Shown here piece by piece: positions 1 to 8,725 of a stretch of 64,000 nucleotides of DNA (its first letter is position 1; each line of letters begins with the position of its first letter). Made by a program: the position numbers and the translations under genes. The stretch spans positions 3,906,001 to 3,970,000 of the forward strand of contig NZ_CP162553.1 of NCBI RefSeq assembly GCF_040939785.1, given 5' to 3'. Below the pieces are notes generated by a model. It had not been told where the DNA came from. It did no database searches and was given only the letters and a program-made list of their open reading frames with translations. The DNA is from Bradyrhizobium lupini. GTDB taxonomy: Bacteria; Pseudomonadota; Alphaproteobacteria; Rhizobiales; Xanthobacteraceae.

Positions 1-407
1 TCGCCTTCAACGCGCTGACGGCCGCGAAGGAGCAGGCCGTCGACGTGCTCCTGATCGACACCGCCGGGCGGCTTCAGAACAAGGCCGAGCTGATGAACGA
101 GCTCGAAAAGGTCGTGCGCGTCATCCGCAAGGTGGACGCGACTGCACCGCATGCGGTGCTGCTTGTGCTGGACGCCACTGTCGGCCAGAACGCGCTGTCG
201 CAGGTCGAGGCCTTCCATCGCACCGCCGGGGTCACCGGTCTCGTGATGACGAAGCTCGACGGCACCGCCCGCGGCGGCATCCTGGTGGCGCTCGCGGAGA
301 AATTCAAACTGCCGGTGCATTTCATCGGCGTCGGCGAAGGCGTCGACGATCTCGCGCCGTTCACCGCGCGTGATTTCGCCCGCGCCATTGCCGGAATCGA
401 AAGCTGA
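1..407 (+). CDS. ftsY: Signal recognition particle receptor FtsY, C-terminal part
   Basis: The open frame runs in from the window start, so only the last ~135 residues are present. It contains the G3 motif DTAGRLQNK, in the form typical of FtsY rather than Ffh, and the G4 motif TKLDGTARGG. The end reads FIGVGEGVDDLAPF, the usual SRP-GTPase closing segment. FtsY is the membrane-associated GTPase that docks SRP-ribosome complexes at the Sec translocon. The stop codon lies 3 bases before ispZ, and this adjacency suggests cotranscription. The N-terminal acidic domain and the P-loop lie outside the window. Identification is firm. Confidence 0.95.
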   Translation, partial: AFNALTAAKEQAVDVLLIDTAGRLQNKAELMNELEKVVRVIRKVDATAPHAVLLVLDATVGQNALSQVEAFHRTAGVTGLVMTKLDGTARGGILVALAEKFKLPVHFIGVGEGVDDLAPFTARDFARAIAGIES

Positions 408-410
408 AGA

Positions 411-1013
411 ATGGACAAGACCCAGCCGCATCCGCTGTTCAAGCTTGCCACCGAGCTTGGCCCGCTGCTCGTGTTCTTCTTCGTCAATGCGAAGTTCAAT
501 CTGTTCGCCGCGACCGGCGCGTTCATGGTCGCGATCGTTGCGGCGATGATCGCCTCCTATGTGGTGACGCGCCACATCCCGATCATGGCGATCGTGACAG
601 GCGTCATCGTGCTGGTGTTCGGCACGCTGACCCTGGTGCTGCATGACGAGACCTTCATCAAGCTCAAGCCGACCATCATCTACGCGTTGTTCGCTGCGAT
701 CCTCGGCGGCGGCCTGTTGTTCGGCCGCTCCTTCATTGCCGTCATGTTCGACCAGATGTTCAATTTGACGCCGCAGGGCTGGCGCATCCTGACGCTACGC
801 TGGGCGCTGTTCTTCGCCGGCATGGCGGTGTTGAACGAGATCGTTTGGCGCACCCAGAGCACCGACTTCTGGGTCAACTTCAAGGTGTTCGGCGTCACGC
901 CGATCACCATGATCTTCGCCATCGCCCAGATGCCGCTGACCAAGCGTTATCACCTCGAGCCGGCGTCGCTGGAAGCGAGCGAGGCCGAGGCGGGGGACGT
1001 GAGGAAGGGTTGA
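411..1013 (+). CDS. ispZ: Septation protein A (IspZ/YciB family) inner-membrane protein
   Basis: A 200-residue, highly hydrophobic protein. It begins [20 protein letters not shown], the conserved opening of the YciB/IspZ family, and has about five membrane segments. The segment [16 protein letters not shown] near the C-terminus is also family-typical. Family members are inner-membrane proteins linked to cell-envelope maintenance and septation; the molecular activity is not settled. It starts 3 bases after the ftsY stop, and ftsY-ispZ-ccm order is common in Rhizobiales. The length matches the family. Confidence 0.93.
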   Translation: MDKTQPHPLFKLATELGPLLVFFFVNAKFNLFAATGAFMVAIVAAMIASYVVTRHIPIMAIVTGVIVLVFGTLTLVLHDETFIKLKPTIIYALFAAILGGGLLFGRSFIAVMFDQMFNLTPQGWRILTLRWALFFAGMAVLNEIVWRTQSTDFWVNFKVFGVTPITMIFAIAQMPLTKRYHLEPASLEASEAEAGDVRKG

Positions 1014-1055
1014 GCTCTCAACTCATCATTGCTGGTTGCAGCCACACACTCAACT

Positions 1056-1157
1056 GTCATCGCCCGGCTTGACCGGGCGATCCAGTATTCCAGAGACGGT
1101 TGTGAGATACGGAGAGGCCGCGGCGTACTGGATGCCCCGGTCAAGCCGGGGCATGAC
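1056..1157. repeat. Palindromic intergenic repeat, type A (copy 1)
   Basis: An imperfect ~100-base palindrome. The outer arms are GTCATCGCCCGGCTTG and its near-complement ending GGGGCATGAC. The inner marks are ATCCAGTATTCCAGAGAC and GGCGTACTGGATGCC. Two further copies with the same inner marks lie at about 24.45 kb and 28.70 kb. It occupies the space between the convergent ispZ and ccmG genes, where it could fold as a transcription-ending hairpin. No coding content. Confidence 0.85.
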
Positions 1158-1201
1158 AGCGGTGTTTGGGGTTGGGTCCTTCGCTCACACTGACGACAGA
1201 G

Positions 1202-1798
1202 CTAGCTCCCCGCCGCCTTCAACGCCTTCTCCATCTGCGGCAACAGCACCGTCCGCAAATTCTCCGGCGTGATCGGTCCCACCAGCTTGTAGACGATGGT
1301 GCCTTCGCGACCGACGACAAAGGTCTCCGGCACGCCATAGACGCCCCATTCGATCGAGGCGCGGCCGTTGGCATCGACGCCGACGTGGCCGAACGGGTTG
1401 CCGTAGCGCCCCAGGAAGCGCCGCGCATTGTCGGCGGCATCCTTGTAGTTGATGCCGACGAGCTGGAAGCGTTTGTCTTTTGCCAATTCGGTCAGGAGCG
1501 GCGCCTCGTCGTGGCACGGCACGCACCAGGACGCCCAGACATTGACGAGGCTGACCTTGCCCTTGAACGCAGCGGGATCAAGGCCGGGGATCTGCGCGTT
1601 GTCGGCCTGCAATCCCTCGAGCGGCGGCAGCGTGGTCTGCGGCGCGGGGCGCCCGATCAGCGCGGAAGGGATTCGCGAGGGATCGCCGCTGCCGAGCCGG
1701 AACCAGAACAGCAACGCCAAGCCGATGAAGGCGATCAGCGGCAGCACCATCAGGAAGGTGCGGCGCTGCGGCGGAGCGGACGTCGATTGCTCGCTCAT
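1202..1798 (-). CDS. ccmG: Thiol:disulfide oxidoreductase CcmG/DsbE (CycY), cytochrome c maturation
   Basis: A 198-residue protein with one N-terminal membrane anchor (about residues 14-33) and a periplasmic thioredoxin fold. The redox motif WCVPC is at 91-95, preceded by NVWAS as in CcmG/ResA proteins, and the cis-proline segment GVYGVPETFVV is present. It keeps the apocytochrome c heme-binding cysteines reduced before heme attachment. It is the last gene of the ccmA-B-C-D-G run. It starts 24 bases after the ccmD stop, so it is very probably cotranscribed. Length and domain order are normal. Confidence 0.95.
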   Translation of the reverse strand: MSEQSTSAPPQRRTFLMVLPLIAFIGLALLFWFRLGSGDPSRIPSALIGRPAPQTTLPPLEGLQADNAQIPGLDPAAFKGKVSLVNVWASWCVPCHDEAPLLTELAKDKRFQLVGINYKDAADNARRFLGRYGNPFGHVGVDANGRASIEWGVYGVPETFVVGREGTIVYKLVGPITPENLRTVLLPQMEKALKAAGS

Positions 1799-1822
1799 GA
1801 TTGATCTCTCATGCTCGATCTC

Positions 1823-2008
1823 TCATGGCCGATCCGTCGCGCTACGGCCGGAGCGGCGGGTCACGCCGCTGCGCTCGAGCTCGCGCAGGCGCTGTGTCTG
1901 ACTCCGATGATCGAGCACGATCCAGCCGATCAGGATCACGACCACAAGGGCCGCCGCGGCATAGGATGTCACGATGAAAGACGCATAGGGACCGAGCGAC
2001 ATGATCAT
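1823..2008 (-). CDS. ccmD: Heme exporter protein CcmD (CycX)
   Basis: A 61-residue protein with a single hydrophobic segment (about residues 12-30) followed by a basic tail, [13 protein letters not shown]. This is the usual architecture of CcmD. Its ATG overlaps the ccmC stop in an ATGA junction, which indicates translational coupling and decides the start; a second ATG two codons later is also possible. CcmD assists the CcmABC complex in releasing heme-loaded CcmE. The sequence is poorly conserved across the family, so the call rests on size, topology and position. Confidence 0.9.
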   Translation of the reverse strand: MIMSLGPYASFIVTSYAAAALVVVILIGWIVLDHRSQTQRLRELERSGVTRRSGRSATDRP

Positions 2009-2793
2009 GCAGCCCCAGCTTCTTTTGACGTGCTGCCTTCACGCGAGCCGGTGCCGACTTCTGCAAACGCCACACGGCTCGCCTGCATCATCTGCAGGGA
2101 CCGCACGCGCCGTCGCAAAATCTCGTTGCGCATCGCAGCCAGATGCAGCGTGACGAACAGCAAGGTAAACGCGACCGCCATCACCAGCAACGGAATCAGG
2201 AACGATCTGTCGAGCGACGAGCCGCCCATCCGCATCACCGAGGCCGGCTGGTGCAGCGTGTTCCACCAGTCGACCGAGAACTTGATGATGGGCAGGTTGA
2301 TGGCGCCGACTAGGGTCAGCACGGCGGCGGCGCGCGCCGCGCGGGAGGGCTCGTCGACCGCGCGCCACAGCGCCATCAGGCCGAGATACATCAGGAACAG
2401 GATCAGCACCGAGGTCAGCCGCGCGTCCCATTCCCAATAGGTGCCCCACATCGGCCGGCCCCACAGCGAGCCCGTGAGCAGCGCAAGGAAGGTGAAGCTG
2501 GCGCCGATCGGGGCGGCCGCTTTGGCGGCGACGTCGGCAAGCGGATGCCGCCACACCAGCGTGCCGAGCGAGGCAATGCTCATCACGCCCCATACGAACA
2601 TCGACAGCCAGGCATTAGGCACGTGGATGAACATGATCTTTACCGTCGCGCCCTGCTGATAGTCGTCGGGTGCGGTGGCAGACTGATAGAGCCCGATCGC
2701 GAGCAGGATGATGGTCGCGGCCGCAAGCCATGGCAGCAGCCGCGCCGTCAGCGCGAGGAACCGTGTGGGGTTGGCGAGGTCGATCAGCGTCAT
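2005..2793 (-). CDS. ccmC: Heme ABC transporter permease CcmC (CycZ)
   Basis: A 262-residue polytopic protein with about six membrane helices. It carries the tryptophan-rich WWD heme-handling motif ([12 protein letters not shown]), and the expected histidines lie in the periplasmic loops flanking it ([10 protein letters not shown] and WWNTLHQPA). CcmC loads heme onto the chaperone CcmE. The gene is separated from ccmB by about 75 bases, which hold a possible FNR/FixK-type site, and overlaps ccmD by 4 bases. Length and motifs are normal for the family. Confidence 0.96.
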   Translation of the reverse strand: MTLIDLANPTRFLALTARLLPWLAAATIILLAIGLYQSATAPDDYQQGATVKIMFIHVPNAWLSMFVWGVMSIASLGTLVWRHPLADVAAKAAAPIGASFTFLALLTGSLWGRPMWGTYWEWDARLTSVLILFLMYLGLMALWRAVDEPSRAARAAAVLTLVGAINLPIIKFSVDWWNTLHQPASVMRMGGSSLDRSFLIPLLVMAVAFTLLFVTLHLAAMRNEILRRRVRSLQMMQASRVAFAEVGTGSREGSTSKEAGAA

Positions 2794-2853
2794 GGTATCC
2801 TGATAATCACAGGTAAGCGCTCACGCAATCAGCACGAAAGTCCGCAGCGAAAG

Positions 2854-2867
2854 TTGATCGGGGTCAA
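2854..2867. promoter_or_regulatory. Possible FNR/FixK-type site upstream of ccmC
   Basis: The 14 bases TTGATCGGGGTCAA fit TTGA-N6-TCAA, the FNR/FixK dyad, in the short gap before ccmC and about 60 bases upstream of its start. Microaerobic control of cytochrome c maturation would make sense in this group. One chance match to this loose pattern is expected in 64 kb, so the evidence is weak. Confidence 0.3.
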
Positions 2868-2869
2868 GG

Positions 2870-3538
2870 TCAATCCAATCCATGCTTCAGGCTCGCCGCA
2901 GCCGCGAACGGGCCGATCACGAGACTGACCAGCGATAGTGCGCACAGGATCGAGAACGGCGCGCCGAACGTCATGGGTCCGACGATCGCCGCCTGTGAGG
3001 CCGCGACGCCGAAGATCAGCACCGGTATCGACAGCGGCAGCACCAGGACGGCCATCAGCAAGCCGCCACGATGCAGCGTCACCGCCAGCGCCGCACCGAT
3101 CATTCCCGTAAACGTCAGCGCCGGGGTGCCAGCGAGCAGTGTCAGCGCCACAGCACCGGTTGCGACCATGTCGAGGTTGAGCAGCAGGCCGAGCACGGGG
3201 GTTGCGACGATCAGCGGCAGGCCGGCGGCCAGCCAATGCGCCAGCGCTTTCGACGCGCAGGCGAGTTCCAGCGGGGTCCGGCTCATCGTGATCAGGTCGA
3301 GCGAGCCGTCCTCGTGGTCGGCCATGAACAGCCGGTCCAGCGTGAGCAGGCTCGCCAGCAGCGCCCCCAGCCACAGGATGGCGGGTCCGAGCCGCGACAG
3401 CAGTGCCAGGTCCGGCCCCACAGCAAACGGCATCAGCACCACCACGGTCAGAAAGAACAGCACGCCAATCAACGCCCCGCCCCCGACGCGGAGCGCGATC
3501 CGGATATCCCGGCGGATGAGGGCAGTCAGGGCGGTCAT
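2870..3538 (-). CDS. ccmB: Heme exporter permease CcmB (CycW)
   Basis: A 222-residue membrane protein with six predicted helices. It begins MTALTALIRRDIRIALRVGG and contains DRLFMADHEDGSLDLI, a segment typical of CcmB. The start chosen (3538) gives the family's usual length. A further in-frame stretch upstream reads through the palindromic repeat and is not coding. CcmB is the permease partner of the ATPase CcmA in the complex that frees holo-CcmE. An unusual feature is the ~270-base repeat-filled gap separating it from ccmA; in most relatives the two are nearly contiguous. Confidence 0.95.
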   Translation of the reverse strand: MTALTALIRRDIRIALRVGGGALIGVLFFLTVVVLMPFAVGPDLALLSRLGPAILWLGALLASLLTLDRLFMADHEDGSLDLITMSRTPLELACASKALAHWLAAGLPLIVATPVLGLLLNLDMVATGAVALTLLAGTPALTFTGMIGAALAVTLHRGGLLMAVLVLPLSIPVLIFGVAASQAAIVGPMTFGAPFSILCALSLVSLVIGPFAAAASLKHGLD

Positions 3539-3595
3539 GCCACTGCTCCCAGAGGTGAGGAGGCAGCGTCGGCCGGTTGCCCCGGGCGAGCTGCG

Positions 3596-3758
3596 CTCCC
3601 TCCCCTTGTGGGGGAGGGCGGGGGAGGGGGGTAGCCCCGAGGAAGATGGTTCTTGGGTGCGGGCCGCTAGCAACGGAGCGCCCGCCTGCCGAACGCGAGA
3701 ACCGAGAGAGTGCGCCGTGTGGCACCCCCTCCCTGACCCTCCCCCACAAGGGGGAGGG
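3596..3758. repeat. Paired inverted palindromic repeats between ccmA and ccmB
   Basis: Two copies of a short G/C-rich palindrome lie in inverted orientation about 120 bases apart. The first is at 3597-3618 and the second (CCCTCCCCCACAAGGGGGAG core) at 3737-3758. Each can form a hairpin alone, and the two can pair with each other. They separate ccmA from ccmB within what should be one transcription unit. No ORF in the interval looks real. Confidence 0.85.
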
Positions 3759-3808
3759 AACGGAGAGGGCGGAGTTCGGCCGCTTGGAAACCTGAGGGTC
3801 GACCCGAA

Positions 3809-4411
3809 TCACGCCGCACCCCCGATCCGCAGCTCCCGCGAATCGATCCCGAGCGGGGCATGGGTGGCGGCGACGATCAGGCCGCCGCGGGCCAAGTGCC
3901 CGCGCATCAATCCGGAAAACATGTCCTGTCCCGCGACATCGAGCGCCGTGGTCGGCTCGTCCAACAGCCAGACGGGGCGGCGGACGGTGAGCAGGCGGGC
4001 CAGCGACAGCCGGCGGCGCTGGCCGGCGGACAGGAAGGCGGCGGGCAGATCGGCGGCATGGTCGAGCCCGACGGTCGCGAGTCCCTTGCCGGTGTCGAAA
4101 CGCTCGCCGCCGAGAAAATCGGCCCAGAACGTCAGATTCTCCGCCACGCTCAGGGCTGGCTTCAGGGCGTCGCGATGACCCAGATAGTGGCATTGCTCCG
4201 GCAACGTCAGCTCGGCGTCACCCCCGTCCAGCGCGATCGTGCCGCCCGCCGGAATGAGCAGGCCCGCGATCAGCCGCAGCAGCGAGGTCTTGCCCGATCC
4301 GTTGCGGCCGACGACCGCCACGGCTTCGCCGGAGCCGGCCTCGAAATCGAGCCCGGAAAACACCTCGCGCTCGCCCCGCACGCAACTGACCCCGCGTCCG
4401 GAAAGCTGCAT
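3809..4411 (-). CDS. ccmA: Heme ABC exporter ATP-binding protein CcmA (CycV)
   Basis: A 200-residue ABC ATPase starting [10 protein letters not shown]. Walker A GRNGSGKT is at about 35-42, the signature LSAGQRRR at 127-134 and Walker [10 protein letters not shown] at 147-155. The switch histidine is in VAATHAPL. The LSAGQRRR signature and short length are typical of CcmA. It powers the CcmAB step of heme delivery to cytochromes c on the periplasmic side. An in-frame ATG 8 codons upstream (4435) is possible, but the chosen start matches the family. It is the first gene of the ccm unit, divergent from acnA. Confidence 0.95.
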   Translation of the reverse strand: MQLSGRGVSCVRGEREVFSGLDFEAGSGEAVAVVGRNGSGKTSLLRLIAGLLIPAGGTIALDGGDAELTLPEQCHYLGHRDALKPALSVAENLTFWADFLGGERFDTGKGLATVGLDHAADLPAAFLSAGQRRRLSLARLLTVRRPVWLLDEPTTALDVAGQDMFSGLMRGHLARGGLIVAATHAPLGIDSRELRIGGAA

Positions 4412-4522
4412 CTTGCCTCGTATCGATCCGCTCAAAGCCGGGCCTCAGGAAAACTTGGGGTAGCGTATGGGAATTTTTGGCTCGCGGATTGCCGCGGCAC
4501 GATTGTGGCTGTGGCGGCGCGG

Positions 4523-4537
4523 TTAGAAAGCTTCTAT
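4523..4537. promoter_or_regulatory. Irr/ICE-type iron-control palindrome upstream of acnA
   Basis: TTAGAA-AGC-TTCTAT is a near-perfect dyad resembling the iron control element bound by Irr in Bradyrhizobium (recalled form TTTAGAA-N3-TTCTAAA). It lies about 117 bases upstream of the acnA start, in the acnA/ccmA divergent gap. An 11-12 base match is very unlikely by chance in 64 kb. Aconitase as an Irr target is consistent with what I recall of the iron stimulon of this genus. Assignment is by pattern only. Confidence 0.65.
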
Positions 4538-4653
4538 AAGCCCGGAACTACTTGATGCAGCAACTCAACCTGCCCCTGCAAGTGACTCAGCCTGCCTACG
4601 CCGACGGTGTTAAAATACCCTGCCGGGTATAACTGACAATTGGGATTTCCTAC

Positions 4654-7374
4654 ATGACCTCGCTCGACAGCTTCAAATGCAAAAAGACCCTCAAGGTCGG
4701 CGCCAAGACCTATGTCTATTACAGCCTGCCCACGGCCGAGAAGAATGGTCTGAAGGGAATTTCGAAACTCCCCTACTCGATGAAGGTTTTGCTCGAGAAC
4801 CTGCTCCGCAACGAGGACGGCCGCTCGGTCAAGAAGGAAGACATCGTCGCGGTGTCGAAGTGGCTGCGCAAGAAGTCGCTGGAGCATGAGATCGCCTTCC
4901 GCCCCGCGCGCGTGCTGATGCAGGACTTCACCGGCGTGCCCGCCGTGGTCGATCTCGCCGCGATGCGCAACGCGATGCAGAAGCTCGGGGGCGACGCCGA
5001 GAAGATCAATCCGCTGGTGCCGGTCGATCTCGTCATCGACCACTCCGTGATCGTGAACTTCTTCGGGGACAACAAGGCCTTCGGCAAGAACGTCACCGAG
5101 GAATACAAGCAGAACCAGGAGCGCTACGAGTTCCTGAAATGGGGCCAGAAGGCGTTCTCGAACTTCTCCGTCGTGCCGCCCGGCACCGGCATCTGCCACC
5201 AGGTCAATCTCGAATATCTCTCCCAGACGGTGTGGACCAAGAAGGAGAAGATGACGGTCGGCAAGAAGACCGGCACCTTCGAGGTCGCGTATCCCGACTC
5301 GCTGGTTGGCACCGATTCCCACACCACCATGGTCAACGGCCTTGCCGTGCTCGGCTGGGGTGTCGGCGGCATCGAGGCGGAAGCCTGCATGCTCGGCCAG
5401 CCGCTGTCGATGCTGCTGCCCAACGTCGTCGGCTTCAAGCTGAAGGGCGCGATGAAGGAAGGCGTCACCGCGACCGACCTCGTGCTGACGGTGACGCAGA
5501 TGCTGCGCAAGCTCGGCGTCGTCGGCAAGTTCGTGGAGTTCTTCGGCCCCGGCCTCGACCATCTCTCGGTCGCAGACAAGGCAACCATCGCCAACATGGC
5601 GCCCGAATATGGCGCGACCTGCGGCTTCTTCCCGGTCGATGCCGCCGCACTGGATTATCTCAAGACCTCCGGCCGCGCCTCGGCGCGCGTCGCGCTGGTG
5701 CAGGCCTATGCGAAGGCGCAAGGGCTGTTCCGTACCGCCAAGTCGCCCGATCCGGTGTTCACGGAAACGCTGACGCTCGACCTCGGTGATGTCGTGCCCT
5801 CGATGGCCGGCCCGAAGCGCCCCGAAGGCCGCATTGCGCTGCCGTCCGTGGCCGAGGGCTTTTCGCTCGCGCTCGCCAGCGAATACAAGAAGGCCGAGGA
5901 GCCGGGGAAGCGCTTCGCCGTCGACGGCAAGAACTTCGACATCGGCCATGGCGACGTCGTGATCGCCGCGATCACCTCCTGCACCAACACCTCGAACCCG
6001 AGCGTGCTGATCGGCGCCGGTCTTCTGGCGCGCAACGCCGCCGCGAAGGGCCTCAAGGCAAAGCCGTGGGTGAAGACCTCGCTCGCCCCGGGCAGCCAGG
6101 TGGTGGCGGCCTATCTCGCCGATTCCGGTCTCCAGGCCGATCTCGACAAGGTCGGCTTCAACCTGGTCGGTTTCGGCTGCACCACCTGCATCGGTAATTC
6201 CGGTCCGCTGCCCGAGGAGATCTCGAAGTCGATCAACGACAACGGCATCGTCGCGGCTGCGGTGCTCTCCGGCAATCGCAACTTCGAAGGCCGCGTCTCG
6301 CCGGACGTGCAGGCGAACTATCTGGCTTCGCCGCCGCTCGTGGTCGCCCACGCGCTCGCGGGCACCGTCACCAAGAACCTCGCCGTCGAGCCGCTCGGTG
6401 AAGGCAAGGACGGCAAGCCGGTTTACCTCAAGGACATCTGGCCGACGACCAAGGAGATCAACGCCTTCATGAAGAAGTTCGTGACCGCGTCGATCTTCAA
6501 GAAGAAGTATGCCGACGTGTTCAAGGGCGACACCAACTGGCGCAAGATCAAGACGGTCGAGAGCGAAACCTATCGCTGGAACATGAGTTCGACCTATGTG
6601 CAGAACCCGCCCTATTTCGAAGGCATGAAGAAGGAGCCGGAGCCGGTCACCGACATCGTCGAGGCCCGCATCCTCGCCATGTTCGGCGACAAGATCACCA
6701 CCGACCACATCTCGCCGGCCGGTTCGATCAAGCTCACCTCGCCCGCCGGCAAATATCTCAGCGAGCACCAGGTGCGTCCGGCCGACTTCAACCAGTACGG
6801 CACGCGGCGCGGCAACCACGAAGTCATGATGCGCGGCACCTTCGCCAATATCCGCATCAAGAACTTCATGCTGAAGGGCGCCGACGGCAATATTCCGGAA
6901 GGCGGTCTCACCAAGCACTGGCCCGACGGCGAGCAGATGTCGATCTACGATGCCGCGATGAAATACCAGCAGGAGCAGGTGCCGCTGGTGGTGTTCGCCG
7001 GCGCCGAATACGGCAACGGCTCCTCGCGCGACTGGGCCGCGAAGGGCACCCGTCTGCTCGGCGTGCGCGCCGTGATCTGCCAGAGCTTCGAGCGCATCCA
7101 CCGCTCCAATTTGGTCGGTATGGGCGTGCTGCCCCTGACCTTCGAGGACGGCACCTCCTGGTCGTCGCTCGGTCTGAAGGGCGACGAGAAGGTCACGCTG
7201 CGCGGCCTCGTTGGCGACCTCAAGCCGCGCCAGAAGCTGACCGCGGAGATTGTCTCCGGCGACGGTTCGCTGCAGCGCGTTTCGCTGCTCTGCCGCATCG
7301 ATACGCTGGACGAACTCGAATACTACCGCAACGGCGGCATCCTGCACTACGTGCTACGCAAGCTCGCGGCGTAA
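4654..7374 (+). CDS. acnA: Aconitate hydratase AcnA
   Basis: A 906-residue aconitase A/IRP-type enzyme that interconverts citrate and isocitrate in the TCA cycle. The [4Fe-4S] cluster cysteines are in [17 protein letters not shown] and [15 protein letters not shown]. The swivel domain has the conserved [16 protein letters not shown]. It starts MTSLDSFKC, a usual start for Rhizobiales acnA. Length is normal and the frame is uninterrupted. It is monocistronic: a strong hairpin follows, and the upstream gap carries an iron-control-type palindrome, suggesting iron-dependent expression of this Fe-S enzyme. Confidence 0.98.
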   Translation: MTSLDSFKCKKTLKVGAKTYVYYSLPTAEKNGLKGISKLPYSMKVLLENLLRNEDGRSVKKEDIVAVSKWLRKKSLEHEIAFRPARVLMQDFTGVPAVVDLAAMRNAMQKLGGDAEKINPLVPVDLVIDHSVIVNFFGDNKAFGKNVTEEYKQNQERYEFLKWGQKAFSNFSVVPPGTGICHQVNLEYLSQTVWTKKEKMTVGKKTGTFEVAYPDSLVGTDSHTTMVNGLAVLGWGVGGIEAEACMLGQPLSMLLPNVVGFKLKGAMKEGVTATDLVLTVTQMLRKLGVVGKFVEFFGPGLDHLSVADKATIANMAPEYGATCGFFPVDAAALDYLKTSGRASARVALVQAYAKAQGLFRTAKSPDPVFTETLTLDLGDVVPSMAGPKRPEGRIALPSVAEGFSLALASEYKKAEEPGKRFAVDGKNFDIGHGDVVIAAITSCTNTSNPSVLIGAGLLARNAAAKGLKAKPWVKTSLAPGSQVVAAYLADSGLQADLDKVGFNLVGFGCTTCIGNSGPLPEEISKSINDNGIVAAAVLSGNRNFEGRVSPDVQANYLASPPLVVAHALAGTVTKNLAVEPLGEGKDGKPVYLKDIWPTTKEINAFMKKFVTASIFKKKYADVFKGDTNWRKIKTVESETYRWNMSSTYVQNPPYFEGMKKEPEPVTDIVEARILAMFGDKITTDHISPAGSIKLTSPAGKYLSEHQVRPADFNQYGTRRGNHEVMMRGTFANIRIKNFMLKGADGNIPEGGLTKHWPDGEQMSIYDAAMKYQQEQVPLVVFAGAEYGNGSSRDWAAKGTRLLGVRAVICQSFERIHRSNLVGMGVLPLTFEDGTSWSSLGLKGDEKVTLRGLVGDLKPRQKLTAEIVSGDGSLQRVSLLCRIDTLDELEYYRNGGILHYVLRKLAA

Positions 7375-7424
7375 GCGCGGATTTGTGAACGGTGGCTCAC
7401 TGCGAAGTGAGTAGTAGGTTACAC

Positions 7425-7452
7425 GAAGGCGGCCTATCACAAGGCCGCCTTC
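7425..7452 (+). terminator. Hairpin terminator after acnA
   Basis: A perfect 10-bp stem GAAGGCGGCC/GGCCGCCTTC with an 8-base loop begins 51 bases after the acnA stop. The T tract is weak (TTCACGCGTTT). A smaller hairpin, CTCACT-GCGA-AGTGAG, lies just before it at 7396-7411. Confidence 0.75.
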
Positions 7453-7608
7453 ACGCGTTTGCGGCAGGCTTCAGATGGGCCCGCCCGGCACAGAACCTCC
7501 CCTTGTACGGTTCTTGGACGGACAACAAATGTGTGAGGCCCGTAAGATTACGGTGACCATCCGGCGGTAAGATTTCCCTCTCACGAGCAATGGTGTGCGG
7601 CGTTCGAC

Positions 7609-8385
7609 ATGACAACAATGACGGCTTCTCATCTGGTTTCACGCTGGTCCGGTGCCCTCTGGTCGGGAGCTCTTGGTCTCTGTGCAATCGTCGCCGTCAT
7701 CCGCCCTGCCGAGGCTGATCCTCGCGCCGTTGTCGAATTGTTTACCTCGCAGGGCTGCTCCTCCTGCCCGCCGGCCGACAAGATCATCGGCGACCTCGCC
7801 CGCGATCCCTCGATCATCGCGCTGAGCATGCCGATCGACTATTGGGACTATCTCGGCTGGAAGGACACATTGGCCGATTCGCGCTTCTCTGCACGGCAGC
7901 GTGCCTATTCGCGCATGCGCGGCGACCGCGAAGTCTACACGCCGCAGGTCGTGGTCAACGGCTCCACGCATGTCGTCGGCAGCGACCGCACCGGCATCGA
8001 AAGCGCCATCGGCAAAACCGAGACGGGCACTGGTGTGATGAGCGTGCCGGTGACGATGTCGCTCGCGGGCAAGCAGATCAACGTCTCGGTGGCCGCGAGC
8101 AAGGAGCCGACGGCGTCCCACGGCGAGGTCTGGATCTGCTCGATTGCGAAGTCGGTGCCGATCGCGATCAGCCGCGGCGAAAATCGCGGACAGCAAGTGA
8201 TCTATCACAACGTGGTGCGCAACCTGCTGAAGGTCGGCGACTGGACCGGCCGCCCGGAAAGCTGGACGGTGCCGATCGAGAACCTCACGCGTGACGGCGT
8301 CGACGGTGCCGTGGTCTATGTCCAGGACGGCAGCCGGGAGAGACCGGGCCCGATGCTGGGCGCGGCGTACACGTCGCTGCACTGA
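7609..8385 (+). CDS. DUF1223 domain protein, exported thioredoxin-like
   Basis: A 258-residue protein. A hydrophobic N-terminal segment ends near residue 36 (signal peptide-like). The DUF1223 core then begins VVELFTSQGCSSCPPADK, with a CxxC pair at 50/53 in a thioredoxin-like setting. Other family marks are DYWDYLGWKD and YTPQVVVNG. The biochemical role of the family is not known; the CxxC and predicted export suggest a periplasmic redox function (inference). The ATG at 7609 is chosen; a second Met follows 4 codons later. The frame is complete and the length normal. Confidence 0.9.
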   Translation: MTTMTASHLVSRWSGALWSGALGLCAIVAVIRPAEADPRAVVELFTSQGCSSCPPADKIIGDLARDPSIIALSMPIDYWDYLGWKDTLADSRFSARQRAYSRMRGDREVYTPQVVVNGSTHVVGSDRTGIESAIGKTETGTGVMSVPVTMSLAGKQINVSVAASKEPTASHGEVWICSIAKSVPIAISRGENRGQQVIYHNVVRNLLKVGDWTGRPESWTVPIENLTRDGVDGAVVYVQDGSRERPGPMLGAAYTSLH

Positions 8386-8424
8386 CGCGCACTTCGAGAT
8401 CGTCCGACTCAAGCACACTCTCAA

Positions 8425-8535
8425 TCCTCATGGTGAGGAGGCGCGTCAGCGCCGTCTCGAACCATGCAGGCCCTGCTGAGGCAGCTCGGCCTCGATCCTT
8501 CGAGACGCCGCTTCGCGGCTCCTCAGGATGAGGGG
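8425..8535. repeat. Palindromic intergenic repeat, type C
   Basis: An imperfect inverted repeat of about 110 bases. The left arm is TCCTCATGGTGAGGAGGCGC...GTCTCGAACCATG and the right arm is CCTTCGAGACGCC...GGCTCCTCAGGATGAGG. The CTCATGGTGAGGAG and CTTCGAGACGC blocks are characteristic of a dispersed Bradyrhizobium element. It lies 39 bases after the DUF1223 gene. This is the only copy in the window. Confidence 0.8.
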
Positions 8536-8609
8536 AAAGGGTTTTTGCTGAGATGCTGAGATATCCGTCGAGGCAGAAACATCCCGACCCAAACAAATCG
8601 ACTCAAACA

Positions 8610-8725
8610 AAAAAGGACCAACTCGCGTTGGCCCTCCTTGTCGTGCGAACAGACCCGATCCTGACGGCCCCGGGGGCTGGGGGCTGAGGAATCCGGAACC
8701 GAAAGGACCGGGTCAACGCACATAG
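8610..8725 (-). ncRNA. Candidate structured small RNA, unidentified
   Basis: On the minus strand, two nested stems close a ~75-base domain: GTGCG/CGCAC (8721-8717 with 8647-8643) and a 10-bp stem with one G-U pair (8714-8705 with 8661-8652). Immediately downstream is a Rho-independent terminator running into six T residues. No convincing ORF or ribosome binding site accompanies it, and the start is not defined by a clear promoter. Total length (~115-160 nt) and the closed-domain shape are compatible with a 6S-like RNA, but I cannot confirm that identity. Confidence 0.45.
8611..8639 (-). terminator. Rho-independent terminator of the small RNA candidate
   Basis: Read on the minus strand: AAGGA-GGG-CCAAC-GCGA-GTTGG-TCCTT followed by TTTTGTTTG. 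This is a 10-bp stem with a 3-base bulge, a GNRA-type tetraloop and a T tract. No annotated minus-strand gene ends near it, which is the main argument for the RNA candidate just upstream. Confidence 0.7.

Noticed and set aside
4534..7347. A 937-residue open frame on the minus strand opposite acnA, and a 1031-residue one opposite sucA (21459-24554)
   Set aside because: These are shadow frames caused by high GC and strong third-position bias of the real genes. Their composition is low-complexity (Arg/His/Ala/Leu), with no family motifs or ribosome binding sites.
8523..8723. A 66-residue minus-strand open frame overlapping the small RNA candidate
   Set aside because: It runs through the terminator hairpin and the type C repeat; composition is not protein-like.
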